The notes under the pieces: model-generated
Told to the model about the DNA's origin: nothing
The model's database searches: none
The model's input: the letters and a program-made list of their open reading frames with translations, nothing else
Program-made: the position numbers and the translations under genes
From: an uncultured Roseburia sp.
GTDB lineage: Bacteria > Bacillota > Clostridia > Lachnospirales > Lachnospiraceae
Reading direction: 5' to 3'
DNA: 5,716 bases
NCBI GenBank assembly: GCA_947564765.1
Contig: CANODN010000146.1
Span: 1 to 5,716 of the forward strand
Shown: in pieces, positions 1 to 5,716 of the stretch
Layout: every line of letters starts with the position of its first letter
Position numbering within the stretch: the stretch's first letter is position 1

Positions 1-1
1 A

Positions 2-58
2 TTAGGCGGTGAAGATGCCAAAATTATTTATTTTGAAGGGGGTAATGTAGAACAGTGA
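2..58 (+). CDS. C-terminal end of an open frame entering from the left edge; probably the N-terminal portion of the next gene
   Basis: Reading frame 2 is open from the window edge to a TGA at 56-58 and encodes LGGEDAKIIYFEGGNVEQ. It ends 10 bases before the ATG at 69 of the next frame. TOPRIM-like proteins of the DUF3226 type usually carry a Gly-Gly segment about 30-40 residues before their Asp-x-Asp motif. Reading across the TGA with a one-base shift would place this piece at that distance. I therefore read it as the upstream part of the same protein rather than the tail of an unrelated gene. Too little is visible to identify it alone. Confidence 0.45.
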   Translation, partial: LGGEDAKIIYFEGGNVEQ

Positions 59-68
59 TACGGAAATT

Positions 69-599
69 ATGCAGGTACTTTCACAGATCATGGACACAAT
101 GCTGGTCAGTGAAAAAGACCAGTTAGATGCAGTTATGCTGGTCTGCGATGCAGACAGAAAAACAGCAGTGGAAAAACGAAATAAACTGCTGGATTCATGT
201 CAGGAAAAATCAGATTTCAAAATAATCAGAGAAAAAAATAGCCAAAATCTTATGTTAGATATCGATATCAGACAGATTCCGCTCTATATGTTTTTGTTTC
301 CGGACAATGAAAGGGAAGGAAATCTGGAAAATCTTTTGTTGGAAACGGCACAGACTGCATATCCGAATCTATTGAAGCTGGCAGAGGAGTATATTTCACA
401 GGCATCAGCATATCAGAAAAATCTGAAAAAGGATGCGTATGCTAAAAAGGCAGTGATCGGATGTATTGCCAATGTTATGAAGCCGGGAAAAGCAAATCAG
501 GTATCTATTGCAGATGACAATTGGATCAGTGAAAAAACGTTAAATACCTGCCGGATGCTTGGCAGGTTGAATAGCGAATTGCAAAAAATGATAAAATAA
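69..599 (+). CDS. TOPRIM-like DUF3226-type protein, probably lacking its N-terminus through a frameshift
   Basis: This frame encodes 176 residues. A hydrophobic strand ending in Asp27-Ala-Asp29 resembles the DxD metal-binding motif of TOPRIM domains. Further on, Pro78-Asp79-Asn80 with Gly84 and Leu86-Glu87 matches the PDN...G.LE signature I associate with DUF3226 proteins. The C-terminal half is helical and has no recognised motif. The family is predicted to bind metal and act on nucleic acid or nucleotides, but its function is not established, so none is assigned. The conserved N-terminal Glu-Gly of TOPRIM folds is missing from this frame, and ATG 69 has no good ribosome binding site (only a weak GGA at 62-64). 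The frame is open upstream only to the TAG at 48-50, while frame 2 before it looks like the missing part. It could be a frameshifted pseudogene, a sequencing error or a recoded gene. The nucleotidyltransferase follows after 21 bases, probably in the same transcript. Confidence 0.6.
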   Translation: MQVLSQIMDTMLVSEKDQLDAVMLVCDADRKTAVEKRNKLLDSCQEKSDFKIIREKNSQNLMLDIDIRQIPLYMFLFPDNEREGNLENLLLETAQTAYPNLLKLAEEYISQASAYQKNLKKDAYAKKAVIGCIANVMKPGKANQVSIADDNWISEKTLNTCRMLGRLNSELQKMIK

Positions 600-606
600 A
601 AGATAC

Positions 607-614
607 AAAGGAGG
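607..614 (+). promoter_or_regulatory. Ribosome binding site of the nucleotidyltransferase
   Basis: AAAGGAGG lies six bases before ATG 621. It is a near-perfect Shine-Dalgarno sequence and fixes that start. The site is only a few bases after the TAA (597-599) of the preceding gene, which fits an operon. Confidence 0.85.
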
Positions 615-620
615 CATCCC

Positions 621-1544
621 ATGACGAAAACAACACTGGCAATTATGGCCGCCGGCCTGGGCAGCCGTTTCGGAGAGGGAATTAAACAGCTGACTCCGGT
701 AGGGCCGGGAGGAGAAATCATCATTGATTACTCAATTTACGATGCAATAGAAGCAGGATTTGACGAGGTCCTTTTTATTATCCGCCATGATCTGGAGCAG
801 GATTTTAAAGAAATTATCGGAAACCGCATTGCAAAAATCATTCCGGTGAAATATGCGTTTCAGGAACTTTCTGATCTGCCAAAGGGCTTTGTACTGCCGG
901 AGGGACGAACCAAGCCATGGGGAACAGGGCAGGCAGTCCTTGCAGCCAAAGGTCTTGTGGACAACCCATTTGCAGTGATCAATGCAGATGATTATTACGG
1001 CAAAGAGGCATTTGTGAAACTGCATGATTATCTTTCGTCTCATACAGAAAAGCAGGATTTTTATGATATCTGTATGGCCGGATTTATCCTGAAGAATACG
1101 TTGAGTGAAAATGGCGGAGTAACCAGGGGCGTCTGTGAAGTGGATGAGCAGAAAAACTTGATTAAAGTAACGGAAACCTATGAGATCCGTAAGGAAGACG
1201 GTGTTATGAAGGCCAGGGATGAGAATGGCAGACCGGTATCCGTATCGGAGAATCAGCACGTATCCATGAATATGTGGGGGCTGCAGCCGGATTTCTTTGA
1301 TGAATTGGAGAGGGGATTTTTGCAGTTTTTATCGGAACGGGGGCCCAAAGATCTGAAGTCGGAATATCTTCTGCCGCGGATTATAGATCAGCTTCTTCAG
1401 GAAAAGAGGGCGTTTGTAAAGGTTTTAGAGACAAACGACAAGTGGTTTGGCGTAACGTATCAGGAGGACAAGCCGGGTGTGATTGAGGCAATCCATAAGC
1501 TTGTGGAACAGGGCGTGTACAAGGCGAAATTGTTTGATTCATAA
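621..1544 (+). CDS. GalU-like sugar-phosphate nucleotidyltransferase (NDP-sugar pyrophosphorylase family)
   Basis: This is an intact 307-residue cytoplasmic enzyme of the NTP_transferase superfamily, expected to join a nucleoside triphosphate and a sugar phosphate into an NDP-sugar plus pyrophosphate. The N-terminal nucleotide-binding signature is MAAGLGSRFG (residues 9-18), followed by Lys22-Gln-Leu as in the family's GxGxR...K motif. Trp100-Gly-Thr-Gly-Gln-Ala (100-105) is the base-recognition loop. Asn121-Ala-Asp123-Asp124 matches the metal-binding strand end. Length is close to that of GalU enzymes (about 290-300 residues), but the sequence is not close enough for me to call GalU, GlmU, RfbA or GlgC, so the sugar and nucleotide are unknown. 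No C-terminal acyltransferase hexapeptide repeats are seen. It has a strong ribosome binding site. It may supply an activated sugar for surface polysaccharide, but no glycosyltransferase is nearby to confirm this. Confidence 0.88.
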   Translation: MTKTTLAIMAAGLGSRFGEGIKQLTPVGPGGEIIIDYSIYDAIEAGFDEVLFIIRHDLEQDFKEIIGNRIAKIIPVKYAFQELSDLPKGFVLPEGRTKPWGTGQAVLAAKGLVDNPFAVINADDYYGKEAFVKLHDYLSSHTEKQDFYDICMAGFILKNTLSENGGVTRGVCEVDEQKNLIKVTETYEIRKEDGVMKARDENGRPVSVSENQHVSMNMWGLQPDFFDELERGFLQFLSERGPKDLKSEYLLPRIIDQLLQEKRAFVKVLETNDKWFGVTYQEDKPGVIEAIHKLVEQGVYKAKLFDS

Positions 1545-1601
1545 CAGAGGATCAAAGCATATTTCCAGATCTTTCTAAAGCAAGATAACGCTGTTTTAAT
1601 G

Positions 1602-1607
1602 TATAAT
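1602..1607 (+). promoter_or_regulatory. Candidate -10 box of the promoter for the DUF5722 operon
   Basis: A perfect TATAAT lies in the AT-rich 113-base gap before the secreted protein gene, followed by the palindrome TTAATTAA at 1607-1614. No good -35 hexamer is present at 16-18 bases upstream. An alternative pair is TTTCTA (1572-1577) and TTTAAT (1595-1600), 17 bases apart, but its -35 is poor. A start near 1613-1616 would leave a leader of about 40 bases before ATG 1658, a normal length. Confidence 0.45.
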
Positions 1608-1641
1608 TAATTAACTTGTGTGAAAATAAAAAGATAAGATT

Positions 1642-1650
1642 AGGAAGAGG
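1642..1650 (+). promoter_or_regulatory. Ribosome binding site that decides the start of the DUF5722 gene
   Basis: AGGAAGAGG lies seven bases before ATG 1658. The frame is also open from a TTG at 1616, but that codon has no Shine-Dalgarno sequence and would fall at or next to the predicted transcription start. The 14 extra residues would also precede an already long signal-peptide n-region. ATG 1658 is therefore preferred. Confidence 0.75.
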
Positions 1651-1657
1651 ATTGTAT

Positions 1658-4507
1658 ATGTATAAAAGATGTAAAAATATCAGAGCCGGCATCTGCCGGA
1701 GGCTCTATGATGATGTACGGCTTCGGAACAGTTTTATAAAATATATGCTGATATTTATGCTGTTGGCAGGAAGTATGCTGATCTTCACCGATTCTGTAAC
1801 CTTACAGGCGGCAGATAAAAAGGTTACGGTAAAAACCTGCAAATTAAATGCCAGCGGAAGCCAGATTACGGTTAAGGCCAAGGTGAAAAGCAAACCAAAG
1901 GGCAAAAAATTATATCTGCTGAATCTGAATGCCAATGTTTCGGAAAGCGGCAAGAAGAAGGCAACTCCGATCGCTTCGGCTAAAAACAAAAAAGGTACGG
2001 TGAAGTTTAAGGTAAAATATAACGAATCTATGTTATACCAGAAGTTTGCCGTAGCATATAAAACCGGTAAAAAATACCAGATCGCCAGTGATGTAAAGTA
2101 TATTACCAATCCGGAGGTGCTTGCCACGTATAAAGGAAGCGGTCCCGCAGTTCATTCCAAAAAAGGGCTGCAGGTAGAGGAATTATCCGATTCTCTGGAA
2201 ATCGGAACAAAGCATGCGGTCATTAACTGGACGTTGAATTCTCTGTTGAATACAAAAGCAACGAATAAAACGTCATTTACATACAAGAACAAAACGTATT
2301 ATCTGGATGCGGATGTAATTAAGAAAAACGACGAGTTGGTACAGGCGTACAATGCAGCCGGCGTAAGAGTGACGGTGATTCTGCTTTTGCCAAAGGATGC
2401 CTCTTCGGCAGGTACGAAGGCGATGCAGTTCGGCGGATATTCCTATACACTGTATTCTTCCATAAAAACTTCATCCAAGGAGGGCTGCCAGACCTTTGAG
2501 GCGATTATGACGTATCTTGCCAGAAGATACGGAACACAGCAGAATTTGGTGTCCGGCTGGATTCTGGGCAACGAAGTGAACAGCGCCTGCATCTGGAATT
2601 ACGGCGGTAATAAGAGTCTGGATGCGTACATGACAAATTATGCAAGGGCTTTCCGCATTTGTTATAATGCCGTAAAGAGTGTGAGCAAAAATGCAAATGT
2701 ATATATCAGCCTGGACAACTGCTGGAATAAGGATGCAGATGGTTCGGGAAAACGCTACTTTACTTCCAAAGCAACGGTGGATAAATTTTATGAAAAGATA
2801 AAGGCATATGGCAAAATCAGTTTTCAGATTGCTTATCATGCTTACCCTCAGGGAATGTCAGATCCTGTTTTCTGGGATGATATGGAAGCTTCTAATTCTA
2901 CCAGTGCCAGAATTGTAAATTTTAAAAATATAAAAATACTGACGGATTATGCAAAGAAAAAATTTGGGAAGAATTGTAAGATCATGCTTTCCGAGCAGTC
3001 TTTTAACTCCAGCAGGGGAGAAGAGATTCAGGCAGCGGCTTATGCCTATGCTTATTATATCTGTGAAGGCAATAATATGATTGAAGCGTTTATTTACGGC
3101 AGGGAATTTGATCATCCTGACGAGATGAATCTGGGCTATCGCTGGGGACTGTGCAATGAATGGCATGTGAAACGCCTCATCTGGAGTGTATTTCAGTATA
3201 TTGATACCAAAGAATCGTTTACGTTTACCGATCCGCTGGTGAAGTATACAAATATCAAAAACTGGAAAAAGATCAAAGGCTTTAAACGGACTATGTGCAG
3301 TAAAATGCCATCCAGACTGCAGCAGGGGGTTATTACCAAAATAGAATCGGCTTCCACAACATCACTGCGGCTGACCTGGAATAAAATGAATGCCGGAGAC
3401 GGATATGAAATTTACCGGGACGGCAAATTACTGACAACGATTTCGGGAAATTCTACTGTGACATATCTGGATCAGAAGCTTGTGAACGGAAGTACACATC
3501 GGTATCAGGTACGGATGTACAAAGAGGCTCCAAAAGCAGACAATGCCGCAAAGCGGGTCAAAATATACGGTGCGTTTTCCAATGCCGTATCGGCCTTGGT
3601 GACCGTTGGAACCCCTGTTTTTAATGAGGCAAACTGGGAAGTAAACGGAAATACAATTAAAGTTGTATGGAAGAAAATGGAGGATGCAGCGGGATTTGAA
3701 GTATATCGCTCTACAGCGGCAAACGGGGCATATACGCTGGTTCAGACAATCACAGACCGTACGAAGCATAGCTATACGGATGTAAATCTTTCCCCCGGCG
3801 TGACTTACTATTATAAGGTCCGTGCTTATGTAACGATAAACGGTACCAATTATTACGGGAATTTTTCCGAGCCGCTGGGCAGGCAGGCGTTCATGGGGCT
3901 GACTGCAAGAATAGAGAATGGTAAGGTGGTTTTGGAATGGACTGCATGGGAGGGTGTAACAGATTACCGGGTATTCTGTAAAGCGTCTGCAGCTTCCTCT
4001 GCTGAGGATTTTACACGAATCGCAATTTACTGGCCGGAAGCCACTTACAGTCTGAATGAATTTAACGGAATTCATTTTGCACCGGGCCAGACATACAGCT
4101 TCTGCCTTCGGGCAAAGCTGCCGGGTGCAGAAAAACCGACACCGAAATACAGTTCCAATATTGTTCAGATTACGATCGACGAATCTATTTATGATATTGA
4201 GAGTATTACCCCGCAGACGCCGGAAGGAGCGGAAACAACGGAAACAACGGAGCCGGAGCATACAGAAGAGCCGGGAACAAAAGAACCGGAAAACACCGAA
4301 ACGGCAGAAGATACGGCAGAATCGGGAAGTGCTGAAACGGCAGAACATGCAGGAGAACCGGAAAGTACCGAAGCAACAGAACATGCAGGAGAACCAGAAA
4401 GCACCGAAGCAGCAGAAAGTGCAGAAAAGCCGGGAGATGCCGGGGCGGCGGAAAATACAAAAGTGCTCTATGATTCTCAAACAGCGGGAATTACAAAAGG
4501 CAGGTAG
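1658..4507 (+). CDS. Secreted DUF5722-type glycoside-hydrolase-like protein with three fibronectin III domains and an acidic tail
   Basis: From ATG 1658 the product has 949 residues. A basic n-region of about 28 residues precedes a hydrophobic core (29-44) and a likely signal peptidase I site after Ala51 or Ala52, so export is expected. A Lys-rich beta-type region (about 55-150) comes next. Residues about 160-550 look like a TIM barrel of the DUF5722 type: GWILGNEVN (300-308) places Asn305-Glu306 like the clan GH-A acid/base, YHAYP includes His394, and LSEQSF places Glu446 like the nucleophile. The 140-residue Glu-Glu distance fits GH-A retaining enzymes. Fibronectin III domains follow at about 555-640, 651-745 and 748-846, then an acidic Glu/Thr/Ala/Pro-rich tail (848-949). 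No LPXTG motif or other wall anchor is seen. The substrate is unknown but is presumably a polysaccharide outside the cell. The next gene starts six bases after the stop. The DUF5722 name is recalled from motif and architecture, not from a search. Confidence 0.8.
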   Translation: MYKRCKNIRAGICRRLYDDVRLRNSFIKYMLIFMLLAGSMLIFTDSVTLQAADKKVTVKTCKLNASGSQITVKAKVKSKPKGKKLYLLNLNANVSESGKKKATPIASAKNKKGTVKFKVKYNESMLYQKFAVAYKTGKKYQIASDVKYITNPEVLATYKGSGPAVHSKKGLQVEELSDSLEIGTKHAVINWTLNSLLNTKATNKTSFTYKNKTYYLDADVIKKNDELVQAYNAAGVRVTVILLLPKDASSAGTKAMQFGGYSYTLYSSIKTSSKEGCQTFEAIMTYLARRYGTQQNLVSGWILGNEVNSACIWNYGGNKSLDAYMTNYARAFRICYNAVKSVSKNANVYISLDNCWNKDADGSGKRYFTSKATVDKFYEKIKAYGKISFQIAYHAYPQGMSDPVFWDDMEASNSTSARIVNFKNIKILTDYAKKKFGKNCKIMLSEQSFNSSRGEEIQAAAYAYAYYICEGNNMIEAFIYGREFDHPDEMNLGYRWGLCNEWHVKRLIWSVFQYIDTKESFTFTDPLVKYTNIKNWKKIKGFKRTMCSKMPSRLQQGVITKIESASTTSLRLTWNKMNAGDGYEIYRDGKLLTTISGNSTVTYLDQKLVNGSTHRYQVRMYKEAPKADNAAKRVKIYGAFSNAVSALVTVGTPVFNEANWEVNGNTIKVVWKKMEDAAGFEVYRSTAANGAYTLVQTITDRTKHSYTDVNLSPGVTYYYKVRAYVTINGTNYYGNFSEPLGRQAFMGLTARIENGKVVLEWTAWEGVTDYRVFCKASAASSAEDFTRIAIYWPEATYSLNEFNGIHFAPGQTYSFCLRAKLPGAEKPTPKYSSNIVQITIDESIYDIESITPQTPEGAETTETTEPEHTEEPGTKEPENTETAEDTAESGSAETAEHAGEPESTEATEHAGEPESTEAAESAEKPGDAGAAENTKVLYDSQTAGITKGR
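4340..4447 (+). repeat. 36-bp in-frame tandem repeat in the acidic tail
   Basis: Three consecutive 36-base units encode 12 residues each: AEHAGEPESTEA, TEHAGEPESTEA and the diverged AESAEKPGDAGA. Units one and two are nearly identical at base level (starts 4340 and 4376), and the third (4412) is degenerate. The repeats sit in a longer Glu/Thr/Pro-rich stretch from 4199. Because units are multiples of three, copy number could change by slippage or recombination without breaking the frame. Confidence 0.8.
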
Positions 4508-4513
4508 ATAAAA

Positions 4514-4918
4514 ATGCAGAAAAAATATGCAAGACGGATTTGCTGTATTTGCATGAGCATCCTGTTTCTGATCGGAATTTTCGGTCAGACAGACCATATC
4601 AAAAATTATCCCTTTGCCGTGCAGCATGAAGCAGAAGGTATGAATGCCCGGGAAATGGCATCCTACAGATCGGTAGAAACATTAACGAGGATCGATGATT
4701 TTCATATTACGGCAGATGCCGGAAGAACCGTTTCCGGTTCCTTTGCCGGAGTACGGGGTGTGACGTTATGGATGACAGCCCTTATCCTGCTCTGGTTTTT
4801 TGGAAGTATTCCGCCGAAGAGACGGATTTGCTTTCGGAAAAAGCGGATTATTGTTTTTCGTATTGTCACGTTTATACACCGGACGGACGGCAAGAAAAAA
4901 TCCTGTTTTGATATCTGA
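4514..4918 (+). CDS. Small two-pass membrane protein of unknown function
   Basis: I do not recognise this 134-residue protein. The N-terminus is basic and followed by a Cys-rich hydrophobic segment (about 9-24, with Cys10, Cys11 and Cys13) that could be a membrane anchor or an uncleaved signal. A polar stretch of about 57 residues (25-81) precedes a second hydrophobic segment (82-99), then a strongly basic tail (Lys102-Arg-Arg and following). The positive-inside rule puts both ends in the cytoplasm and the middle outside. The C-terminus contains FIHRTDGKKK (120-129), which may be a conserved short motif. The AGGTAG ribosome binding site (4502-4507) includes the stop codon of the preceding gene, so translation is probably coupled. 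The last codons form half of a hairpin controlling the next gene. Its position between a secreted protein and a regulator suggests an accessory role for either one, but this is inference. Confidence 0.65.
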   Translation: MQKKYARRICCICMSILFLIGIFGQTDHIKNYPFAVQHEAEGMNAREMASYRSVETLTRIDDFHITADAGRTVSGSFAGVRGVTLWMTALILLWFFGSIPPKRRICFRKKRIIVFRIVTFIHRTDGKKKSCFDI

Positions 4919-4938
4919 AACGGAATCAAAACGGGAGG
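4901..4938 (+). promoter_or_regulatory. Hairpin sequestering the ribosome binding site of the response regulator
   Basis: Bases 4901-4912 (TCCTGTTTTGAT) pair with 4925-4936 (ATCAAAACGGGA) over 12 bp with a single G-U pair and a 12-base loop. The right arm contains most of the GGGAGG Shine-Dalgarno (4933-4938) for ATG 4948. The left arm is the last coding sequence of the small membrane protein, whose TGA (4916-4918) lies in the loop. A ribosome finishing that gene would melt the stem and expose the site. This is the classic geometry of translational coupling. No T-run follows, so it is not an intrinsic terminator. Confidence 0.7.
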
Positions 4939-4947
4939 TCGTCTAAA

Positions 4948-5655
4948 ATGGAAATTGGTACAAAGTATAAAATTTTATCTATCGATGAAGAAAGGGAAGT
5001 GCAGTATTATTTAAAACGGATATTTTTACAAAGCGGATACAAATTATACACGGCAGGAAACAGAAAAGAAGGAATCGAACAGCTGACAAATAACTGTCCG
5101 GATCTGATACTTTTGGACTTGATTCTGCCGGATACCGATGGGATTGCATTGATTAAAGAAATTAGAGAATTGTCGGATTGTCCGGTGATTGTGGTTTCTT
5201 CCAGATCCAGGGAGAGGGACAAGGTAACGGCATTGGATGCGGGAGCAGATGATTATGTGACAAAGCCCTTTGGAGCGGAAGAGCTGCTAGCGCGCATCCG
5301 CTGTGCCCTGCGGCATCGGAGAAAATACGGTATACATAATGTTTATCAGGCAAGGGATCTGAAAGTGGATTTTGAGAAAAGAGTTGTCTTTTCCGATGGA
5401 AAGTGTATTCATCTGACGCCGGTGGAATACCGGATTGTGGAATATCTTGCCATGAATCCGGGAAAGGTAATTACTTACCGGATGCTGCTGGAAAAAATCT
5501 GGGGACCATATGTATCTGAAAACAATAAGATCCTGCGGGTAAATATGACGAATATCCGCCGGAAGATCGGCGATAATCCGGCGGAACCGAAGTACATATT
5601 CACAGAATCCGGCGTGGGCTATCGTATGGCGGAATCTTCCGCCTCTTCGGAATGA
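4948..5655 (+). CDS. KdpE-like OmpR-family response regulator
   Basis: This is a full-length 235-residue cytoplasmic two-component regulator. The receiver domain (about 7-120) has the acidic pair Asp13-Glu14, phospho-acceptor Asp57 in LLDLILPDTDG, Ser84 at the switch Thr/Ser position, and Lys106 in the DDYVTKPF motif. The winged-helix DNA-binding domain (about 130-228) has LTPVEYRIVEYL, the KdpE-like WGP with Glu following, an LRVNMTNIRRKI recognition region and TESGVGYRM at the wing. These resemble the KdpE branch of the family, classically controlling a potassium transporter with the kinase KdpD. No kinase or kdpFABC gene is present, so kdpE is not assigned and the target is unknown. The start has GGGAGG (4933-4938) nine bases upstream, partly buried in a hairpin. 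The gene is 29 bases after the small membrane protein and is probably the last of the operon; it could regulate its own operon. Confidence 0.9.
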   Translation: MEIGTKYKILSIDEEREVQYYLKRIFLQSGYKLYTAGNRKEGIEQLTNNCPDLILLDLILPDTDGIALIKEIRELSDCPVIVVSSRSRERDKVTALDAGADDYVTKPFGAEELLARIRCALRHRRKYGIHNVYQARDLKVDFEKRVVFSDGKCIHLTPVEYRIVEYLAMNPGKVITYRMLLEKIWGPYVSENNKILRVNMTNIRRKIGDNPAEPKYIFTESGVGYRMAESSASSE

Positions 5656-5716
5656 GAACGGTGAAGAAATACTTCATAAATATTCCAGGCAAAGCTGACC
5701 ACAATAATCAGAATGC
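5619..5716 (-). CDS. C-terminal end of a probable membrane protein, convergent and cut by the window edge
   Basis: On the minus strand, a frame runs in from the right edge (first full codon at 5714) to a TAG at 5621-5619, giving 31 residues. It begins with a hydrophobic run, ILIIVVSFAWNIYEVFL, followed by a charged hydrophilic tail, HRSHSEEAEDSAIR. This is a typical final transmembrane helix plus cytoplasmic tail. It would overlap the 3' end of the response regulator by 37 bases, tail to tail. The piece is too short to identify. A competing plus-strand frame from GTG 5661 has no ribosome binding site and a less gene-like translation. Confidence 0.4.
   Translation of the reverse strand, partial: ILIIVVSFAWNIYEVFLHRSHSEEAEDSAIR

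Noticed and set aside
732..1259. Minus-strand 175-codon frame
   Set aside because: It is antisense to the well-supported nucleotidyltransferase, with no domain or start signals.
1545..1600. Intrinsic terminator after the nucleotidyltransferase
   Set aside because: AAAGC (1577-1581) and GCTGTTTT (1590-1597) pair only partly and imperfectly. There is no stable GC-rich stem, so no terminator is called.
1616..1657. TTG 1616 as start of the secreted protein
   Set aside because: It lacks a ribosome binding site, sits next to the predicted transcription start, and adds 14 residues before an already complete signal peptide. ATG 1658 has AGGAAGAGG at a good distance.
4340..4447. Tandem repeat as a CRISPR-like array
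   Set aside because: The units are contiguous, in frame and protein-coding, with no spacers.
4056..4511. Plus-strand 151-codon frame over the tail of the secreted protein
   Set aside because: It is a different-frame reading of the same Glu/Thr-rich repeat, giving an Arg/Gln/Lys-rich product with no ribosome binding site. It is a shadow.
3428..4627. Long minus-strand open frame of 399 codons
   Set aside because: It lies antisense to the fibronectin domains and tail of the secreted protein. Its translation is Cys/Arg/Phe-rich and repetitive, as expected from the complement of the purine-rich repeat, and it matches no family.
5628..5643. Hairpin GGCGGAATCTTCCGCC near the end of the regulator as a bidirectional terminator
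   Set aside because: The stem is real, but the loop is tiny, it lies inside the coding sequence, and neither strand has a T-run after it.
5661..5716. Plus-strand gene starting at GTG 5661 (possible histidine kinase start)
   Set aside because: No Shine-Dalgarno precedes it, and the visible residues (VKKYFINIPGKADHNNQN) do not resemble a kinase N-terminus. The minus-strand reading is more gene-like.

Overview
The window looks like chromosomal DNA from a gut-type member of the Clostridia, most likely Lachnospiraceae. The support is moderate GC, clear AGGAGG-type ribosome binding sites, short intergenic gaps, and a secreted TIM-barrel protein with fibronectin type III repeats. This placement is inferred from gene content and style. 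No marker gene is present.

The left part (about 1-1544) holds two genes that are probably co-transcribed. The first is a small TOPRIM-like protein of the DUF3226 type. Its N-terminal part appears to lie in a different reading frame at the left edge, ending in TGA at 56-58. Next comes an intact GalU-like sugar-phosphate nucleotidyltransferase with a strong ribosome binding site. A 113-base gap (1545-1657) follows, with a perfect TATAAT and no convincing terminator.

The right part (1658-5655) is a compact three-gene operon. Gene one encodes a secreted protein of about 949 residues: signal peptide, beta-rich N-terminal region, a DUF5722-like glycoside-hydrolase-type TIM barrel with a plausible Glu306/Glu446 catalytic pair, three fibronectin III domains, and a low-complexity acidic tail. 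Gene two encodes an unrecognised 134-residue protein with two membrane segments. Gene three encodes a KdpE-like OmpR-family response regulator with no histidine kinase and no kdpFABC in view. A 12-bp hairpin sequesters the ribosome binding site of the regulator, and its left arm lies inside the coding end of gene two. This suggests that translation of the regulator is coupled to that of the small membrane protein.

The right edge probably carries the C-terminus of a membrane protein on the minus strand, converging on the regulator and overlapping its 3' end. If so, the regulator is an orphan in this locus. The most interesting unit is the operon itself: a predicted extracellular glycosidase, a small membrane protein and a KdpE-like regulator made as one coupled transcript.
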